The notes beneath the pieces are model-generated. The model saw nothing but the letters and a program-made list of their open reading frames with translations, had not been told where the DNA came from and did no database searches. Of a DNA stretch of 64,000 nucleotides, positions 1-10,754 are shown in pieces. Origin of the DNA: Mytilus edulis (Eukaryota; Mollusca; Bivalvia; Mytilida; Mytilidae); NCBI RefSeq assembly GCF_963676685.1, contig NC_092355.1, forward strand, positions 80,133,176-80,197,175, read 5' to 3'. The position numbers and the translations under genes are program-made. The stretch's first letter is position 1, and each line of letters starts with the position of its first letter.

Positions 1-95
1 AGCCGATCCGGACATGCTTCAGTAATTCCCTATATATATAATCATCCAAAATTTTCCCAGAAAAGGGGGGCCAGGCCCCCCTGGGCTTCCCCTCT
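1..95. repeat. Dispersed repeat fragment with short perfect palindrome
   Basis: The words catgcttcagtaattccct and attttccca recur in a diverged copy near 48,790-48,840, so this is the edge of a dispersed repeat. Bases 65-81 form a perfect 8-bp-arm G/C palindrome (ggggggcc, a, ggcccccc). No coding potential. Confidence 0.4.
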
Positions 96-99
96 AAAT

Positions 100-640
100 T
101 CTCCTATGAGTCACTTAAACACAAGTTATTATCAGGAAACTAGAAACATGCTTCTTTTTGGCCCCTTTTTGCCCCCTAATTCCTACATATTTTGGGCAAC
201 TAACCCAAAACTCTATCCCAGCCTTCTCCTTGTTAATATATTGAACATTGTGGTACAATTTCAGGGAGATCTATACAATTACACACAAGTTATTGACTGG
301 AAACTAGAAAAATGCTTGTTTTTGACCCCTTATTCCTAAACTTTGGCCCCTAAACTGAATCAAAACCTTTTATTTGTGGTTTTAAACATTGTGGTACAAT
401 TTCAGAGCAATTGAAATACTTGTAAACAAGTTATTATTCTGAAACTAACAAAATGCTTCTTTTTGACCCATTTTGGGCCCCTAATTCCTAAACAGTTCGG
501 ACTTCCAACCATCATCTCCAAAATCACCCCAACCTTTTTTTAAAGTATTGGACCATCTAAACAAAATTCATAAAGATTAATGCACTTAAACCTAAGTTAT
601 TGTTATGAAACCAAAAAAGAACAAGCAATGTAGTGTATAT
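100..640 (-). repeat. Family E repeat (antisense, diverged): 3-4 modules
   Basis: Modules of about 150-165 bp each repeat a string of cues: cacttaaacacaagttatt, gaaactagaaa, aatgcttctttttg, a cccc-rich stretch, cctaattccta, and a ggtacaatttcag end. Read on the minus strand these are the modules of the repeat at 52,557-53,385 (gaccacaaaaggaa, cccaacagtttaggaataa). The copy is old. The short open frame at 106-339 lies wholly inside it and is not a gene. Confidence 0.6.
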
Positions 641-1260
641 AGAGCTTCCAATGCTATTTTCGATAAAATGGTTCAGTAAAAAATAATAATTTTTCACTAC
701 TTACACGAAATCAAAATGTGTAACATGTAGATACATTTTAGTCTGTCAAAAACAAAATATTCAAACAAAGTTATCCTTTTTATGACATGTACATACCTCT
801 CGTCATAAAATAATTGCAGGCTTCTCTTTATATGCACATACATGTAAATCAATGCCTCAGAGAATTACATTCTGTTGCTTAGCTTCTTCTTCTTCTTGGA
901 GTGCATGTACTTCCATAGAAAATGCTAAAAGAAATAATGTAAAATCAAATGAAATTAAAATATCTGACAAATTGCCTTAAATATTTTTATACATGTTGTA
1001 TGGCAAAATTGGCTTATTTTGATATTTAAAAAGAAGACCAAAATATCTAGACTTGCCCAGAAAAAAAATAATACTAGTTATATACTATAAATACATGATA
1101 TATATATAAAAGTATGAAATCATTTGAATGTTCTAATCCATCTTATTAAATCCTGTTGTATGAATTCAATGGTGTATGAAAGTGGTTAAATTTGATCTCT
1201 GACTAAATAAATTAATGCCAATCTTTTTCATCAGTTAACAGTACAAATGTACATGCGGTC
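641..1260. other. AT-rich unannotated stretch
   Basis: Apart from the possible terminal exon at 865-924 (minus), I see no conserved frame, repeat or RNA-like structure here. Confidence 0.5.
865..924 (-). CDS. Possible 3'-terminal coding exon (host gene, speculative)
   Basis: On the minus strand a strong acceptor (acattatttcttttag, AG at 925-926) is followed by a 60-base frame of 19 codons and a TAA stop. The frame contains a run of five lysines, a plausible basic C-terminus. A second frame across the same bases is acidic (four Glu in a row) and also ends in a nearby stop, so the true frame is undecided. No partner exon is found upstream on the minus strand in this window. Chance occurrence is quite possible; this rests only on the splice-site quality and position of the stop. 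Confidence 0.25.
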   Translation of the reverse strand, partial: HFLWKYMHSKKKKKLSNRM

Positions 1261-1274
1261 AAGGGGATAACTTA

Positions 1275-1562
1275 ATTCAGGAGCCTGTAATTCAGTGGTT
1301 GTCGTTTTTTTATTTGTTACATTTTTGTTTTTTGTTCATTTTTTGTACATAAATAAGACCCTAAGTTTTCTCGTTTGAAATGTTTTACATTGTCATTTAG
1401 GGACTTTTTATAGCTGACTATGCAGTATGGGATTTTCTCATTGTTGAAGGCTGTACGGTGCCCTATGCCCTATAGTAGTATAGTTGTTAATTTCTGTGTC
1501 ATTTTGGTCTCTGATGGACAGTTGTCTCATTGGCAATCATACCACATCTTCTTTTTTATATT
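1275..1562 (+). repeat. Family A dispersed repeat (RT-element 3' tail)
   Basis: Begins caggagcctgtaattcagtg and ends ggcaatcataccacatcttc followed by ttttttata. The same 3' end is present in at least ten places in this window while the 5' start varies, the pattern left by 5'-truncated retrotransposition. The frame at 1420-1617 is part of the repeat. Confidence 0.8.
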
Positions 1563-2409
1563 AAATAAGTTATTAGTGAAAATAACATCCATGTTGTTAG
1601 GCCAGATAATTTCATGAGTTGTCTTAACTCTTCGTTTCTAAAATTTTCTTTAGGAGTAACATATATTTGTTGTTTTTGGTAGGCATTAGGGAATTTTTGA
1701 AACTATGTACATTTTGTATGTGCAGTATTAAACTAAATACACAGCCTTTATAACTAATTTTCAAATTAAATGAATACATATTTAATCAACCATGGTAACT
1801 TCTATAGTCAAAGAGACAAGGGATTTCAAGGAACTAATCTTAGCTGTTATAATATTTAAGGCCTATACTGTATATAATATAGCTAGTTATCATGGTTATT
1901 ACAGTATTGTATTAATGTATTACAAATGTATTACATGTTTTATATGAGACAGTTTGGTAATTACTGGAAAGCATGCTCTGATCATCATGATCATTATGTC
2001 TAACAATAACTTAAAATACATTGTGATTTTAAAAGCATGATATACTGATATATGTCTAAGCAAAAGCTTTGAAGTGATTTAGAAAAGCTGTAATAACATA
2101 CTTCAGTTACAATAATTATTGCATTCATTGTACACCAAAACCTGACCTATTTTGTATACTGTAGTTACTACTAGTAACTGGAATAAACCTTAACCTTGTT
2201 GACCAGGCACAGTTTGGTGGTAAATACCTTGTTAAATAATCTTTGAACTAGCTATATGTATCAGTAACTAAGCGGTAACTATCAAATCTAGACTTAAAGA
2301 GGTTATTTTTGTTGTGGTGATGTAAATGTATACATGTAAATACCCTGTCTGGTGTATGGTTTTGTTACATGTAGATGTCTTTTTCTTTGTACATATAACA
2401 AATGGCAAA
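1563..2409. other. AT-rich stretch with nothing recognisable
   Basis: No conserved frame, tandem repeat or inverted repeat was seen. Confidence 0.5.
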
Positions 2410-2780
2410 TGTGTTAAGCCCTTTTCACACCACTATTTAAGGTTAGGAGGGGGGGGGTAATTTGTCACCAACTAACTGGTTTGACTCCATCACATCCTGT
2501 ACATGCTGTATGTTTCTGTCCCAAGTCAGAAGCCTGTTATTTAGCAGTTCATGTTGTAGTTTGTTGCTTTACTAGTATATCATATTTGTTTATTTGTTCC
2601 TTGTTTTGTTTATAAATCATTATCAGTCTGTAAGTTCCTTCATTTGAATTATTTCACATTTGTCATTTACCATTGTTTACGTTACATTACATTTTGCGTC
2701 TTTTGAAGCTGACTTTGCATTATGCACTTTGCTTATTGTTGAAGTCAACCTTTAAGATACAAATGAACATGTAGTTCAAA
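2410..2780 (+). repeat. Family A repeat, degenerate copy
   Basis: Contains tgtcccaagtcagaagcctg, a gtttgttgctt stretch, a diverged tttgaattatttcacatttg and gaagctgactttgcattatg in the family order, but the usual ggcaatcataccacat end is not recognisable. Older than the other copies. Confidence 0.6.
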
Positions 2781-2936
2781 TTGATTTGACGTCTAGAAAG
2801 GTTATTTTTAATTATTGCATTGACGCCATTCTGTGATATAGAATAAGATGTAAATAAAATTAAGTATAATAGCTTTCAAGATTTCATAATTATTTGGACT
2901 AAATTTGTACTGGTATTTTAACTTATAATTGTTGGC

Positions 2937-3195
2937 AGGCCTCGGTAACTGATTGGTCTATGTAGTTACTACTGTATTAAATCACTAGTCAGTCAACACT
3001 GAGGTTGTGAGTTCGAACCCTGCTAGTACAGCTGGTGCACTTGCAATTGACTCCAATCTTAATTGAATAGGATTCCAATTGTCAGTTTTCCTACTGAAAG
3101 TTGGTGTTTTTTCTCCAGTTACTCCACCAATAAAAAATGGCCGTCAAATATGATTGTTGACAACCATGTCAAACACATCCTTTTTTTTATATACA
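2937..3195 (+). mobile_element. tRNA-derived SINE
   Basis: The head carries a good RNA polymerase III B-box-like string (gagttcgaaccctgc at about 3010-3024) with a weaker A-box-like region about 50 bases upstream. It is followed by a non-tRNA body (ttgcaattgactccaatctt, cagttttcctactgaaag, ctccagttactccacc) and a T-rich end. The body resembles the conserved central part of molluscan SINEs as I remember them. The tRNA part does not fold into a clean cloverleaf, so it is not a functional tRNA gene. Confidence 0.65.
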
Positions 3196-3907
3196 GATAT
3201 ATATTTTCATGTTACGATGTACATTTAAGTTCATGTTAATCAATGTAAAAGTAGATCTATCAGTTTCATGCACTCATAATAATTTGAGCTTCAATCAAAT
3301 GTAAATAATCATGATTTTCTCGATTATGCTAGAATGTGATTCTCGTCTTGGAACCACTTGATAAAAGTGTTATTGTACAAAATGTAGTCTCAGTTTGATC
3401 ATAATTAAAATTTGCACAAAAATTTCATTTGCATTATTATCTTTGGCTATGCAATGTATGAAAAAAGGCATACATTTTAAAAATCTAAATTATATGAAAA
3501 GAATGGGAGTAATAGATCTAGAACCTCACTGACATCTATCCATTCATTCAGTATTGATGGCCCCCTTTTTTAAATTTAACTAATCCCTACAGAGTTTACA
3601 AATTGTAATTTGGGATGTATTTAAAAATAACCTTATGATAGATAATGAATCAGATGATTAATAAATGCAATTACCGTAACTGATTATTATCAGATATATA
3701 CATTTTGTACATTACAATATCGTTCTCGGGTTTACAATCAACAGTCAAATATAGTTTTTTGTGAAAAATTTGCACACACATCTTCCGGCTTTTTTCCAAT
3801 TATAATTAAAAAAAAAAGGTGCATAATTATATTTACCATTCGTTGCCTTTTTAAGGTACATACATTTTGTAAATGTACGCATGAAAACAAAACACTTTCG
3901 GCATTTC
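3196..3907. other. AT-rich stretch with nothing recognisable
   Basis: The frame at 3738-3950 (minus) has no recognisable features and runs into the palindrome arm at 3908; I treat it as chance. Confidence 0.45.
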
Positions 3908-3956
3908 GAGAAAGCAAGTGAGAGAATGACAACTTTATGTGAACATGCATATTTAA
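3908..3956. repeat. Left arm of 49-bp inverted repeat (partner 5794-5842)
   Basis: Pairs with 5794-5842 with one mismatch in 49 (gtgaaca versus gtaaaca). The arms end in TTAA (3953-3956 and 5794-5797), which would be shared in an empty site and would make a near-perfect palindrome of 94 bp. Confidence 0.8.
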
Positions 3957-4323
3957 GGATGTACTTAGGTGAGGTTACGTAAAAATTAATAAATTAAGAA
4001 ACTAAAATTGATACTGTAAGCTGGTAGAGCATCAATTAAGGATAAGGCAGTGGCTATTTGACCGGCACCGGCTAAATAGCAAATTTGCTATTTAGCCGGC
4101 ACTGAATAAAACTGTTCATTGATGTGATTAGTAGAGAATAAAAAAGCTTAATAATAAATTAAAATAATTTTATCACAATATCAAGCATTAAAATTACAGT
4201 ACAATCAAAAATAAAAACAAATGACAGTTTGGGTCAAATCTTTTGCCTTCCACATTTCTTCGTATTTGGTTGAAGTAATATATGTGAAACACGCGATCCA
4301 CAACAACTGGAATTTAGTAGGTA

Positions 4324-4668
4324 TTATTCTTGTTGAGCGGTATCTCGTTTTTCTTTTTGCGAAACTTGCGAAACTTGTTTTCGTGAATTTTCGAATATAT
4401 GAACATTATCATAAAATAGAGAAAGGAAATGGTGAATATCAGTATCAGTACCATTTTCTTTATTGTCTGTTACATTTATATCATCATTGATGTCTTCAAT
4501 ATCCTCATTAACATGTATGTGTGTTTGTTCATGTTCATTGCCACTTGAACTTGTACTTTCCACAGAATCAGAATCTATAACTTCAAGAACCATACACTTC
4601 TTCCCATGACTCCAAAATTTGTAATGCTCTGAATAACATCCAACTCTCTGTTCAGTAATATGCGCCAC
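4324..4668 (-). CDS. Hypothetical acidic protein frame inside TIR element
   Basis: A 114-codon minus-strand frame, unrecognised. It is Asp/Glu/Ser-rich in the middle (residues about 30-75, with SDSVESTSSSGNEHE), with a basic, Gln-rich end. There is no catalytic motif, signal peptide or membrane segment. It lies fully within the element at 4046-5286, so it could be cargo, a decayed transposase piece or a captured exon. The overlapping plus-strand frame at 4221-4490 looks like its shadow. Function unknown. Confidence 0.25.
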   Translation of the reverse strand: MAHITEQRVGCYSEHYKFWSHGKKCMVLEVIDSDSVESTSSSGNEHEQTHIHVNEDIEDINDDINVTDNKENGTDTDIHHFLSLFYDNVHIFENSRKQVSQVSQKEKRDTAQQE

Positions 4669-4747
4669 CAGAAGCTTCAGATGAACTTAGCCATTTGCTG
4701 TAACAGAATTTGTGTCTCCCTGTATTTTGTGCTTTGAGAAATTTTCC

Positions 4748-4957
4748 TCACTCTTTTTGGTGTACATATGATGACTGGGTTTCTGATATACCAGTATCAT
4801 CAAATAATCTATGTGATGTCCTTAAATTTACTGTGTTAATCTCCCAACGATCTGACACTGCTCCAGCAACAAACAAATTTTCGTGATTAACTTTTCTTAG
4901 TTTGAGTATAAGCCTACAGAAGAAGCATACTTTTAACTGCCTCTTGTTTTGCCTCAA
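4748..4957 (-). CDS. Hypothetical basic frame inside TIR element
   Basis: A 69-codon minus-strand frame upstream of the 4324-4668 frame. It starts Lys/Arg/Gln-rich with a CFFC pair near residue 12 and then runs through ordinary mixed sequence. The two frames could be exons of one gene: the intervening 80 bases hold stops in the direct frame, so a splice or frameshift would be needed. Not recognised. Confidence 0.2.
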   Translation of the reverse strand: MRQNKRQLKVCFFCRLILKLRKVNHENLFVAGAVSDRWEINTVNLRTSHRLFDDTGISETQSSYVHQKE

Positions 4958-5793
4958 TTGAAAAAATTGGTTTAATCAAAAAGTATTGTCAAAAAGATGT
5001 ATGGGAAGCTATTAAGAGCGTATATAAAGAGAAGAAAAGAACCCTATCTACATATGCACACATGATGCAGATTTAATGTGCTGTATTTTTAATGCTTGAT
5101 ATTGTCATGATTGTGATAAAATGATTTGAAAATATTATTAAGCTTTTTTTATTCTCTAGTAATCACATCAATCATTCAATAAACAGTTTTATTCAGTGCC
5201 GGCTAAATAGCAAATTTGCTATTTTGCCGGTGCCGGTCAAATAGCAAATTTGCTATTTAGCCGGTGCCGGTCAAATAGCCACTGCCTAAGGATAAAGATA
5301 AGCTGAAAATTTTGATAGGTTATGGACCTCCTTTTCGAGATATTTGAGGTTTAAAATAAGAAAGAGAATCAAGAATCTTCTAAAATTTTGGTAAATGACC
5401 TTTCATGAGCTGTTAAGTCTTGTAGGAAAAAATAAATGGGTGTTATGGGCACTGGGTCAAATTATTTTACATTGTATTGTATGAAAAAACACCAAGGAGT
5501 CCGAACATTTGATACAAATTCCAAAACCTCACCTTAGTATGTATCCTTCATTTCAGTTACTGTTTCTGTTGTTTCTTTTATGGGCGTGTCTGCTGCATAT
5601 ACCGCGCGGAGAAGATGAAAGTTAACAGTTTCGCTGATTGGTTAACGGAATGTTACGGAAATAGCGGAACCTGTCGAAGTAAAATCACAACAACGACTCC
5701 TGTTCTTTCCAGGAGACGGAAAATGTACGGCATAACAATGTTAAACCTCCGTAAGGATCGGAATGTGGGCGGTAACCTCACCTAAGTACATCC

Positions 5794-5842
5794 TTAAATA
5801 TGCATGTTTACATAAAGTTGTCATTCTCTCACTTGCTTTCTC
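5794..5842. repeat. Right arm of 49-bp inverted repeat (partner 3908-3956)
   Basis: Complement of 3908-3956 with one mismatch, starting at the shared TTAA. Confidence 0.8.
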
Positions 5843-6994
5843 CTTGATTTTTGTGCAGACAAAAAAACTCGTGAAATTTATATTAGTAGTCAGATATTAA
5901 CTCACTCTTATGTAACTTTTAGCATTTAAATCTAATTGCATATGAGGTATATATTTATAGTTTTCTTATCACTTTTGCAGATGACCTTAATCATGCTTAA
6001 CTCTTAATTTTATTTTTAAATTATATATTGTAGAATTCGTTCTGTTTATACACACTTTTAAAAATCTTACAGTCCCAAATAATTATCAAAACCCAATTTT
6101 TTCGAAGTAAAGTGCATATTTTCCGCATACTCTGAATACATATTCAAGACCTTATATGCCTTTAGTGTTTACACAGTTGACATTATAAGCACATTGTTAT
6201 TCTATTTTCAAACTGTACGGTTAAAGTATATGACGTCATTAAAAAAAAAATGTTATATGTGACGTTTATGTGTCAGACGTCGAAATGAAGTAACTTGCAT
6301 GTACTTGAAAATACCCAAATAAATGGAACATCGTATCAAAATCATTACATACGCAACTGAGCAATATGCCGTGAATTAATAAATTGGCGCATAATAATTA
6401 ATTTTATTTCTTCATAATTTTATATGATTATTTTATCATTTTTGTGTTGTATTATAAAATGTTTTCACGTTTCATGTATGCCATCAATCCCGACATTTGG
6501 GCAATATTTTTTTCAATAAAGTCCAATTATTTCTACTTTGCTAATACATGTAATACTTGAGATTTGTCAGTCGATAGCATGGAGAACATTTCAGGCTGCA
6601 TGTTGGGAATATCAAGCCGGAGGAAACGGTCTACTAAAAACCTTACCCAGAATACATTAGGCATACATCTTTATAATTCGTCTTAAAAAACACGACATAA
6701 GATTATTTATGTGACAGGTGCTACATTAAAAACTATTCAACTATCAAAATAAAATCAAACTTGAGAATGACCTACTCCTTGATTTCTCATTTAGATTTCC
6801 ATGCAATGTTTAATCTTTTTTTTTTTGGGGGGGGGGGGGGATAATAGCAAAACTCCGCGAAATATCAGATGGGAAAAATAATATCGGATTTTTTTTTATT
6901 ACAAACGTACCTCAACGTGGAATAATATTTTGCCAACTTAAAACGAGTTATCTCCAGTTATTAAGAAATTGACACTGTAATACAGACAAATTTG
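5843..6994. other. AT-rich stretch; T/G homopolymer junction near 6815-6840
   Basis: No frame or repeat family recognised. A long T run passes directly into a run of about 14 G, a slippage-prone tract. Confidence 0.5.
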
Positions 6995-7200
6995 GGATGT
7001 AAAAGATATATAAGAATATGTGCGATGATTGCCAATGATATAACTCTCCATCATAGTTATAATTTGTAAAAGTCAATCATTATTGATCAAAGTACAGACT
7101 TAAACACGAAGCATTGGCGCTTCCAAATATCGACTAGACAGTGTTAAACCATCAAAATGGGAAAACCAACCGTCTTATCTATATGACAAATGCATGTTTC
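6995..7200 (-). repeat. Family A repeat, very degenerate
   Basis: Keeps gatgattgccaatgatataa, a tcaaagtacag stretch, a cacgaagcattgg stretch and ccgtcttatctatatgacaa in family order but is heavily substituted. Confidence 0.45.
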
Positions 7201-7660
7201 CAATTATTTTTACAATTTACTCAAAAACGAGCACATTTACCCTACTTTTTTGATATGACGATTTGCTTGAAGTTTATTTGTCCCAACTTTTAATAAAGAA
7301 AACCACCGGACCTTTTTTATAAACCAGATAAACATGCAGCAAATATGTTGGTTTTTTTAAATCAAGTTCCTTAAATCAAAATGTACGTGTAAGGGTTCCA
7401 CTGATCCAGTGTCCTGCCAACTTTATAAATCTTATAAATGTGTTAAGAACTTTAACGACAAACTGTATGTTATGTTGACTGAAAGAAAAACTAGGTCCAT
7501 TTATAAGTAACATACAGAAAAACAGGAAATATATTTTTACAAAATTTCCTGATAGTAAATACAAGATACTATTTTTTTTATCATAAACAATTAGATTCTG
7601 ACCATGTTTGGTAGAAATCCAGGATTGTTTCAGAAAGTTATTAAGATTTTAAAAACTTTA

Positions 7661-7854
7661 CAGCCGATTGCATAGAGTGTGTAGACAAAGGTAATATCTT
7701 TTGTTAGCTTGCTTTATAACTGAACAGTGAAGTCATTATTATGTTAGGTAAACTACCCTCCTTTAAGAGTAGACTAGCCCGACAGGTAACCAATCTAATG
7801 TATTTGTTTTACCAAATATATTACCTTTGTCTACACACTCAATGCAATCAGCTG
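7661..7854. mobile_element. 194-bp MITE with TA flanks (Tc1/mariner-like size and target)
   Basis: Left end cagccgattgcatagagtgt and right end acactcaatgcaatcagctg are inverted copies over about 38 bp, flanked by TA at 7659-7660 and 7855-7856. No coding capacity. Its right end has been copied twice more by the tandem repeat at 7784-8182. Confidence 0.6.
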
Positions 7855-8182
7855 TAACAACAAAGTGAATGTAATGTTAATTGGCAGGAAAACTAAGTCT
7901 GATTAACATACGGACAAGGTAATCTATCTAATGTATTTGTTTTACCAAATATATTACCTTTGTCTACACACTCAATGCAATCAGCTGTAACAACAAAGTG
8001 AATGTAATGTTAATTGGCAGGAAAACTAAGTCTGATTAACATACGGACAAGGTAACCAATCTAATGTATTTGTTTTACCAAATATATTACCTTTGTCTAC
8101 ACACTCAATGCAATCAGCTGTAACAACAAAGTGAATGTAATGTTAATTGGCAGGAAAACTAAGTCTGATTAACATACGGACA
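7784..8182. repeat. 133-bp tandem repeat, three copies
   Basis: Copies start at about 7791, 7924 and 8057 (key string tctaatgtatttgttttacc), nearly identical. Each unit holds the right TIR of the 7661-7854 MITE plus about 70 bp of its downstream flank (tgttaattggcaggaaaact). The high identity points to recent amplification. Confidence 0.85.
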
Positions 8183-8345
8183 AAACATGGCGTTTTACGT
8201 TTCCGCAAATTGGCATTACTTTTCCGGAGAAAAAAAAATGGCGTTTCCGGGGGGAAAAAAGTTAACATTTTCGCAAATAAATATCTTACTTTTCCGAAAA
8301 AAATAACTATTCCGCAAAAAATATTATTACTTTTCCCCAAATAAT
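8183..8345. repeat. Quasi-periodic tttccg / aaaaaa tract
   Basis: Irregularly spaced copies of acttttcc, tttccg and gcaaa separated by A runs. Both strands stay open for about 65 codons (8143-8340 minus, 8147-8344 plus) because of this simple composition; I do not call either a gene. Confidence 0.4.
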
Positions 8346-9028
8346 TAAGGAATACCTGTTGATCGAAAGCAAAGCCATAATAAAAAAATTATATTTATTA
8401 AGTAAAAGGTCATCAAAACATTCAAGTAAAATTCATCATTAAAATGGATGAAAACGTATGTTTAAATGTTAGCACTAATCCGATATATCTTGATATGAAT
8501 TCTTAAGTCAGTTCTGGCAGAATATTTGTAGCCAACATGCAACACGTCTTACAAAGTCCACAGTAGTACATTCACCGTTTACAAGTTTTATATTCTGTTC
8601 AAGAAGGAAGTCTATCTTCTCCTTTTCATATTTCCAAACGGGTGCTTTTACAGTTAGAGTTCTCATCTTTATGTAAGATGTTGTTTGCAGTTTCAATAAC
8701 ACATCGACACAGACAAAAATGGCTAGCGTCACTCTGCTCGTTCGGGTGAGCATGAAAAGACTCGGCACTATTCGTTGTTCTCTTTTCGTCGGGGTCAGAA
8801 GATGATGCCCAAATGGTTAGTGGCTATCTATATAAAATTCCAATATATAATTGGCAAACTTCATGCATTTATCGTCAGATGGAGATTCGGCTATTAATTC
8901 AACAAAGCATGCTTTAATCATGTCAGTTAGCTAGTAAGCCAAACCAAAGAAATGTGTTAGCCATTTACCAAAATCCTTACCAGAGTCAACTACATGTAGT
9001 TATATCTAATATATTGAAGATATAAGAT
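8346..9028. other. Unannotated; one weak minus-strand frame
   Basis: A minus-strand frame of 86 codons spans 8508-8768 without a recognised domain. Nothing else is seen. Confidence 0.4.
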
Positions 9029-9031
9029 CAG

Positions 9032-9797
9032 GGGCCTGTTTATCGAAGCTCTCTTAGGATTAGGACGTGTCCTAAGACCAACTTAGGACACATCTTAGTC
9101 CTAAGTGGGTTTATCAAACATGTCTCAACTTAGGAAAATCCTAGGAATTGTCCTAACTTTAGGATACCAATTTAGGTGTCTTAAGATGGTCTAAGGATGG
9201 TCCTAACTTTAGGATATATTCAATTTCGTCTTTATTCATTTTCACACGTATTATTGTTTTTAGCAGTAGTAAAATAGTTGAAATTCATCGTATTTATTTG
9301 AAAAATGCACGAGATTTGCCTTTGAACTGTTAAATATTGAAATCTTGACACTTCGAATTCAACTCACTCAAAAACATGTTATGATTTTTACCGATTACAT
9401 ATCTTGTTTACAATTAGTTTCTTAAATTTTTATATAATACGAAGTTATTATTTTTGTCTAATGTTTTGTTTTATACAGTTTAAATGTACATATATTATAC
9501 AATAATCTTTTATTATCTTTAATGTAACATTCATAATTAGTTTCTAAATAACTATATTTAAAAAAAAACAATATTATTGATAAAATATGATATCATATTT
9601 TATAATTTGATATTTTATTTGTATTTTCTTTTCCGCCAATACTTAGGACATCGGTTAGGATGTCCTAGCTGAGATATTCCTAAGATAGCTTCGATGTGCA
9701 TGCTGAGACGTGTCGTAAGTCGGTCCTAACTTTATCATAAATGCTGTCCTAAGAAATTCTTAGAACGGAATTTAGGATGGTTTCGATAAACAGGCCC
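9032..9797. mobile_element. 766-bp MITE with 3-bp CAG target duplication
   Basis: Left end gggcctgtttatcgaag and right end ttcgataaacaggccc are inverted, flanked by CAG at 9029-9031 and 9798-9800. The subterminal parts hold many inverted and direct copies of tcctaag/cttagga (about 9050-9210 and 9640-9780), which would fold into long imperfect hairpins. GGG-starting ends with a 3-bp duplication resemble PIF/Harbinger elements, though those usually duplicate TWA. No transposase. Confidence 0.7.
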
Positions 9798-9966
9798 CAG
9801 AAGCTTTTCAGGCTTAATTAAAAAAATAAAATTAATATTTATCTAATATAATTGTATTCAAATATTTATAATTTACCAGGTAAATTTCCGGAAAAGTAAT
9901 ATATACAAATTGCTGAAATGTATACTTTAAATTTGCGGTAACGTAGTATTGGGACGGAAATGCAAT

Positions 9967-9971
9967 ACGCC
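9967..9971. repeat. 5-bp target-site duplication (left) of LTR element
   Basis: ACGCC immediately before the 5' LTR; the same ACGCC follows the 3' LTR at 15636-15640. Confidence 0.9.
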
Positions 9972-10710
9972 TGTACTGTTTTGGTAAAGTGCCGAATTTA
10001 CCATGTCGTCCTTTTTGTATCATTTCACTCCCCAGTCTCTTTTATCCCTCGATATTTGTCAAAACTGAAGCACGTTGTTTTTCTATTTGAAGTTTAATCC
10101 ACCACTAGAGTAAGTTTACCTTTTATATTTGTGCTCATTTTTTATATCGTTGTGCATATTGTTGAACTATACATTTTATGCAAACTCATTTTTGATTATT
10201 GGTGCTCATTTACGCACGACATGAAAAAATATTGCCGCTTTGAATTTACAGTACTGTTTGTATTTTTTATGTATGCATTTGCCCCTTAAATTCCATTCTG
10301 TATTTGTCAATCCCACATATTAGGATTTATTTTTGTGTTTTATCGATGTAGACAAGGGTCACGCTCGAATTTTCTAGAACTACAGTACCGCACAGTTTTA
10401 ACGTGTAAATTTTTCATCATGCACGATATGTAAACTACAGTCATTGACATATGCAACCTGTCATTTTTATTGCATATATAGATACTTACGTGTAACCTTT
10501 TTCTGATAAATTGATGTTGTTTTTCGACGTGTAGTGTACAAGAGTTACTTGTATCGAACTATGTAACCATTTTCTTTGTGAATGTACTACTTTTTGACAT
10601 TTATTGACTCAATAGTATGCTTATGTTTGTTATTTTGTATTTTCAGTTTTTTACCCTCTCCGGAGGTCTATACCAATAAACAGTTGAACTCTCAACGACT
10701 TATCAGTACA
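9972..10710 (+). repeat. 5' LTR (739 bp)
   Basis: Starts tgtactgttttggtaaagtg and ends ttatcagtaca. AATAAA at 10675-10680 fits a polyadenylation signal, and a splice-acceptor-like ttttgtattttcag lies at about 10633-10646. The frame at 10582-10800 crosses the LTR boundary and is not a gene. Confidence 0.95.
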
Positions 10711-10754
10711 GTAAAAAATCTAGATCAAAGAGATGAACCCAAGATAGATTCAAC

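Larger units (their letters stand above)
4046..5286. mobile_element. Nested 1241-bp TIR element with 9-bp target duplication
   Basis: Flanked by TAAGGATAA at 4037-4045 and 5287-5295. Both ends begin ggcagtggctatttgaccgg and extend as inverted repeats for well over 100 bp with indels. Three copies of the perfect 20-bp palindrome aaatagcaaatttgctattt sit in the ends (one left, two right). A 9-bp duplication is what Mutator-like (MULE) transposases make, but no transposase domain is visible. Two minus-strand frames inside are listed separately. Confidence 0.75.
3957..5793. mobile_element. TTAA-flanked inverted-repeat element, interrupted by a second element
   Basis: Ends are ggatgtacttaggtgaggtt at 3957 and its complement ending at 5793, flanked on both sides by TTAA, the target duplication typical of piggyBac and Kolobok type elements. 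A further diverged copy of the end lies at 5523-5547 (cctcaccttagtatgtatcc), so the right part may be compound. No transposase frame is present, so it is non-autonomous. It is split by the element at 4046-5286; without that insert it is about 590 bp. The inverted repeat continues 49 bp outside the TTAA, so these ends might instead be internal to a longer TIR. Confidence 0.65.

Noticed and set aside
2937..3010. Functional tRNA gene
   Set aside because: The B box is good but the A box and cloverleaf are poor, and a SINE body follows.
8508..8768. 86-codon minus-strand frame as a gene
   Set aside because: No recognisable domain and no supporting splice context; chance length in this sequence.
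9832..10023. 63-codon minus-strand frame
   Set aside because: It crosses the 5' LTR boundary, so half of it is retrotransposon sequence inserted later.
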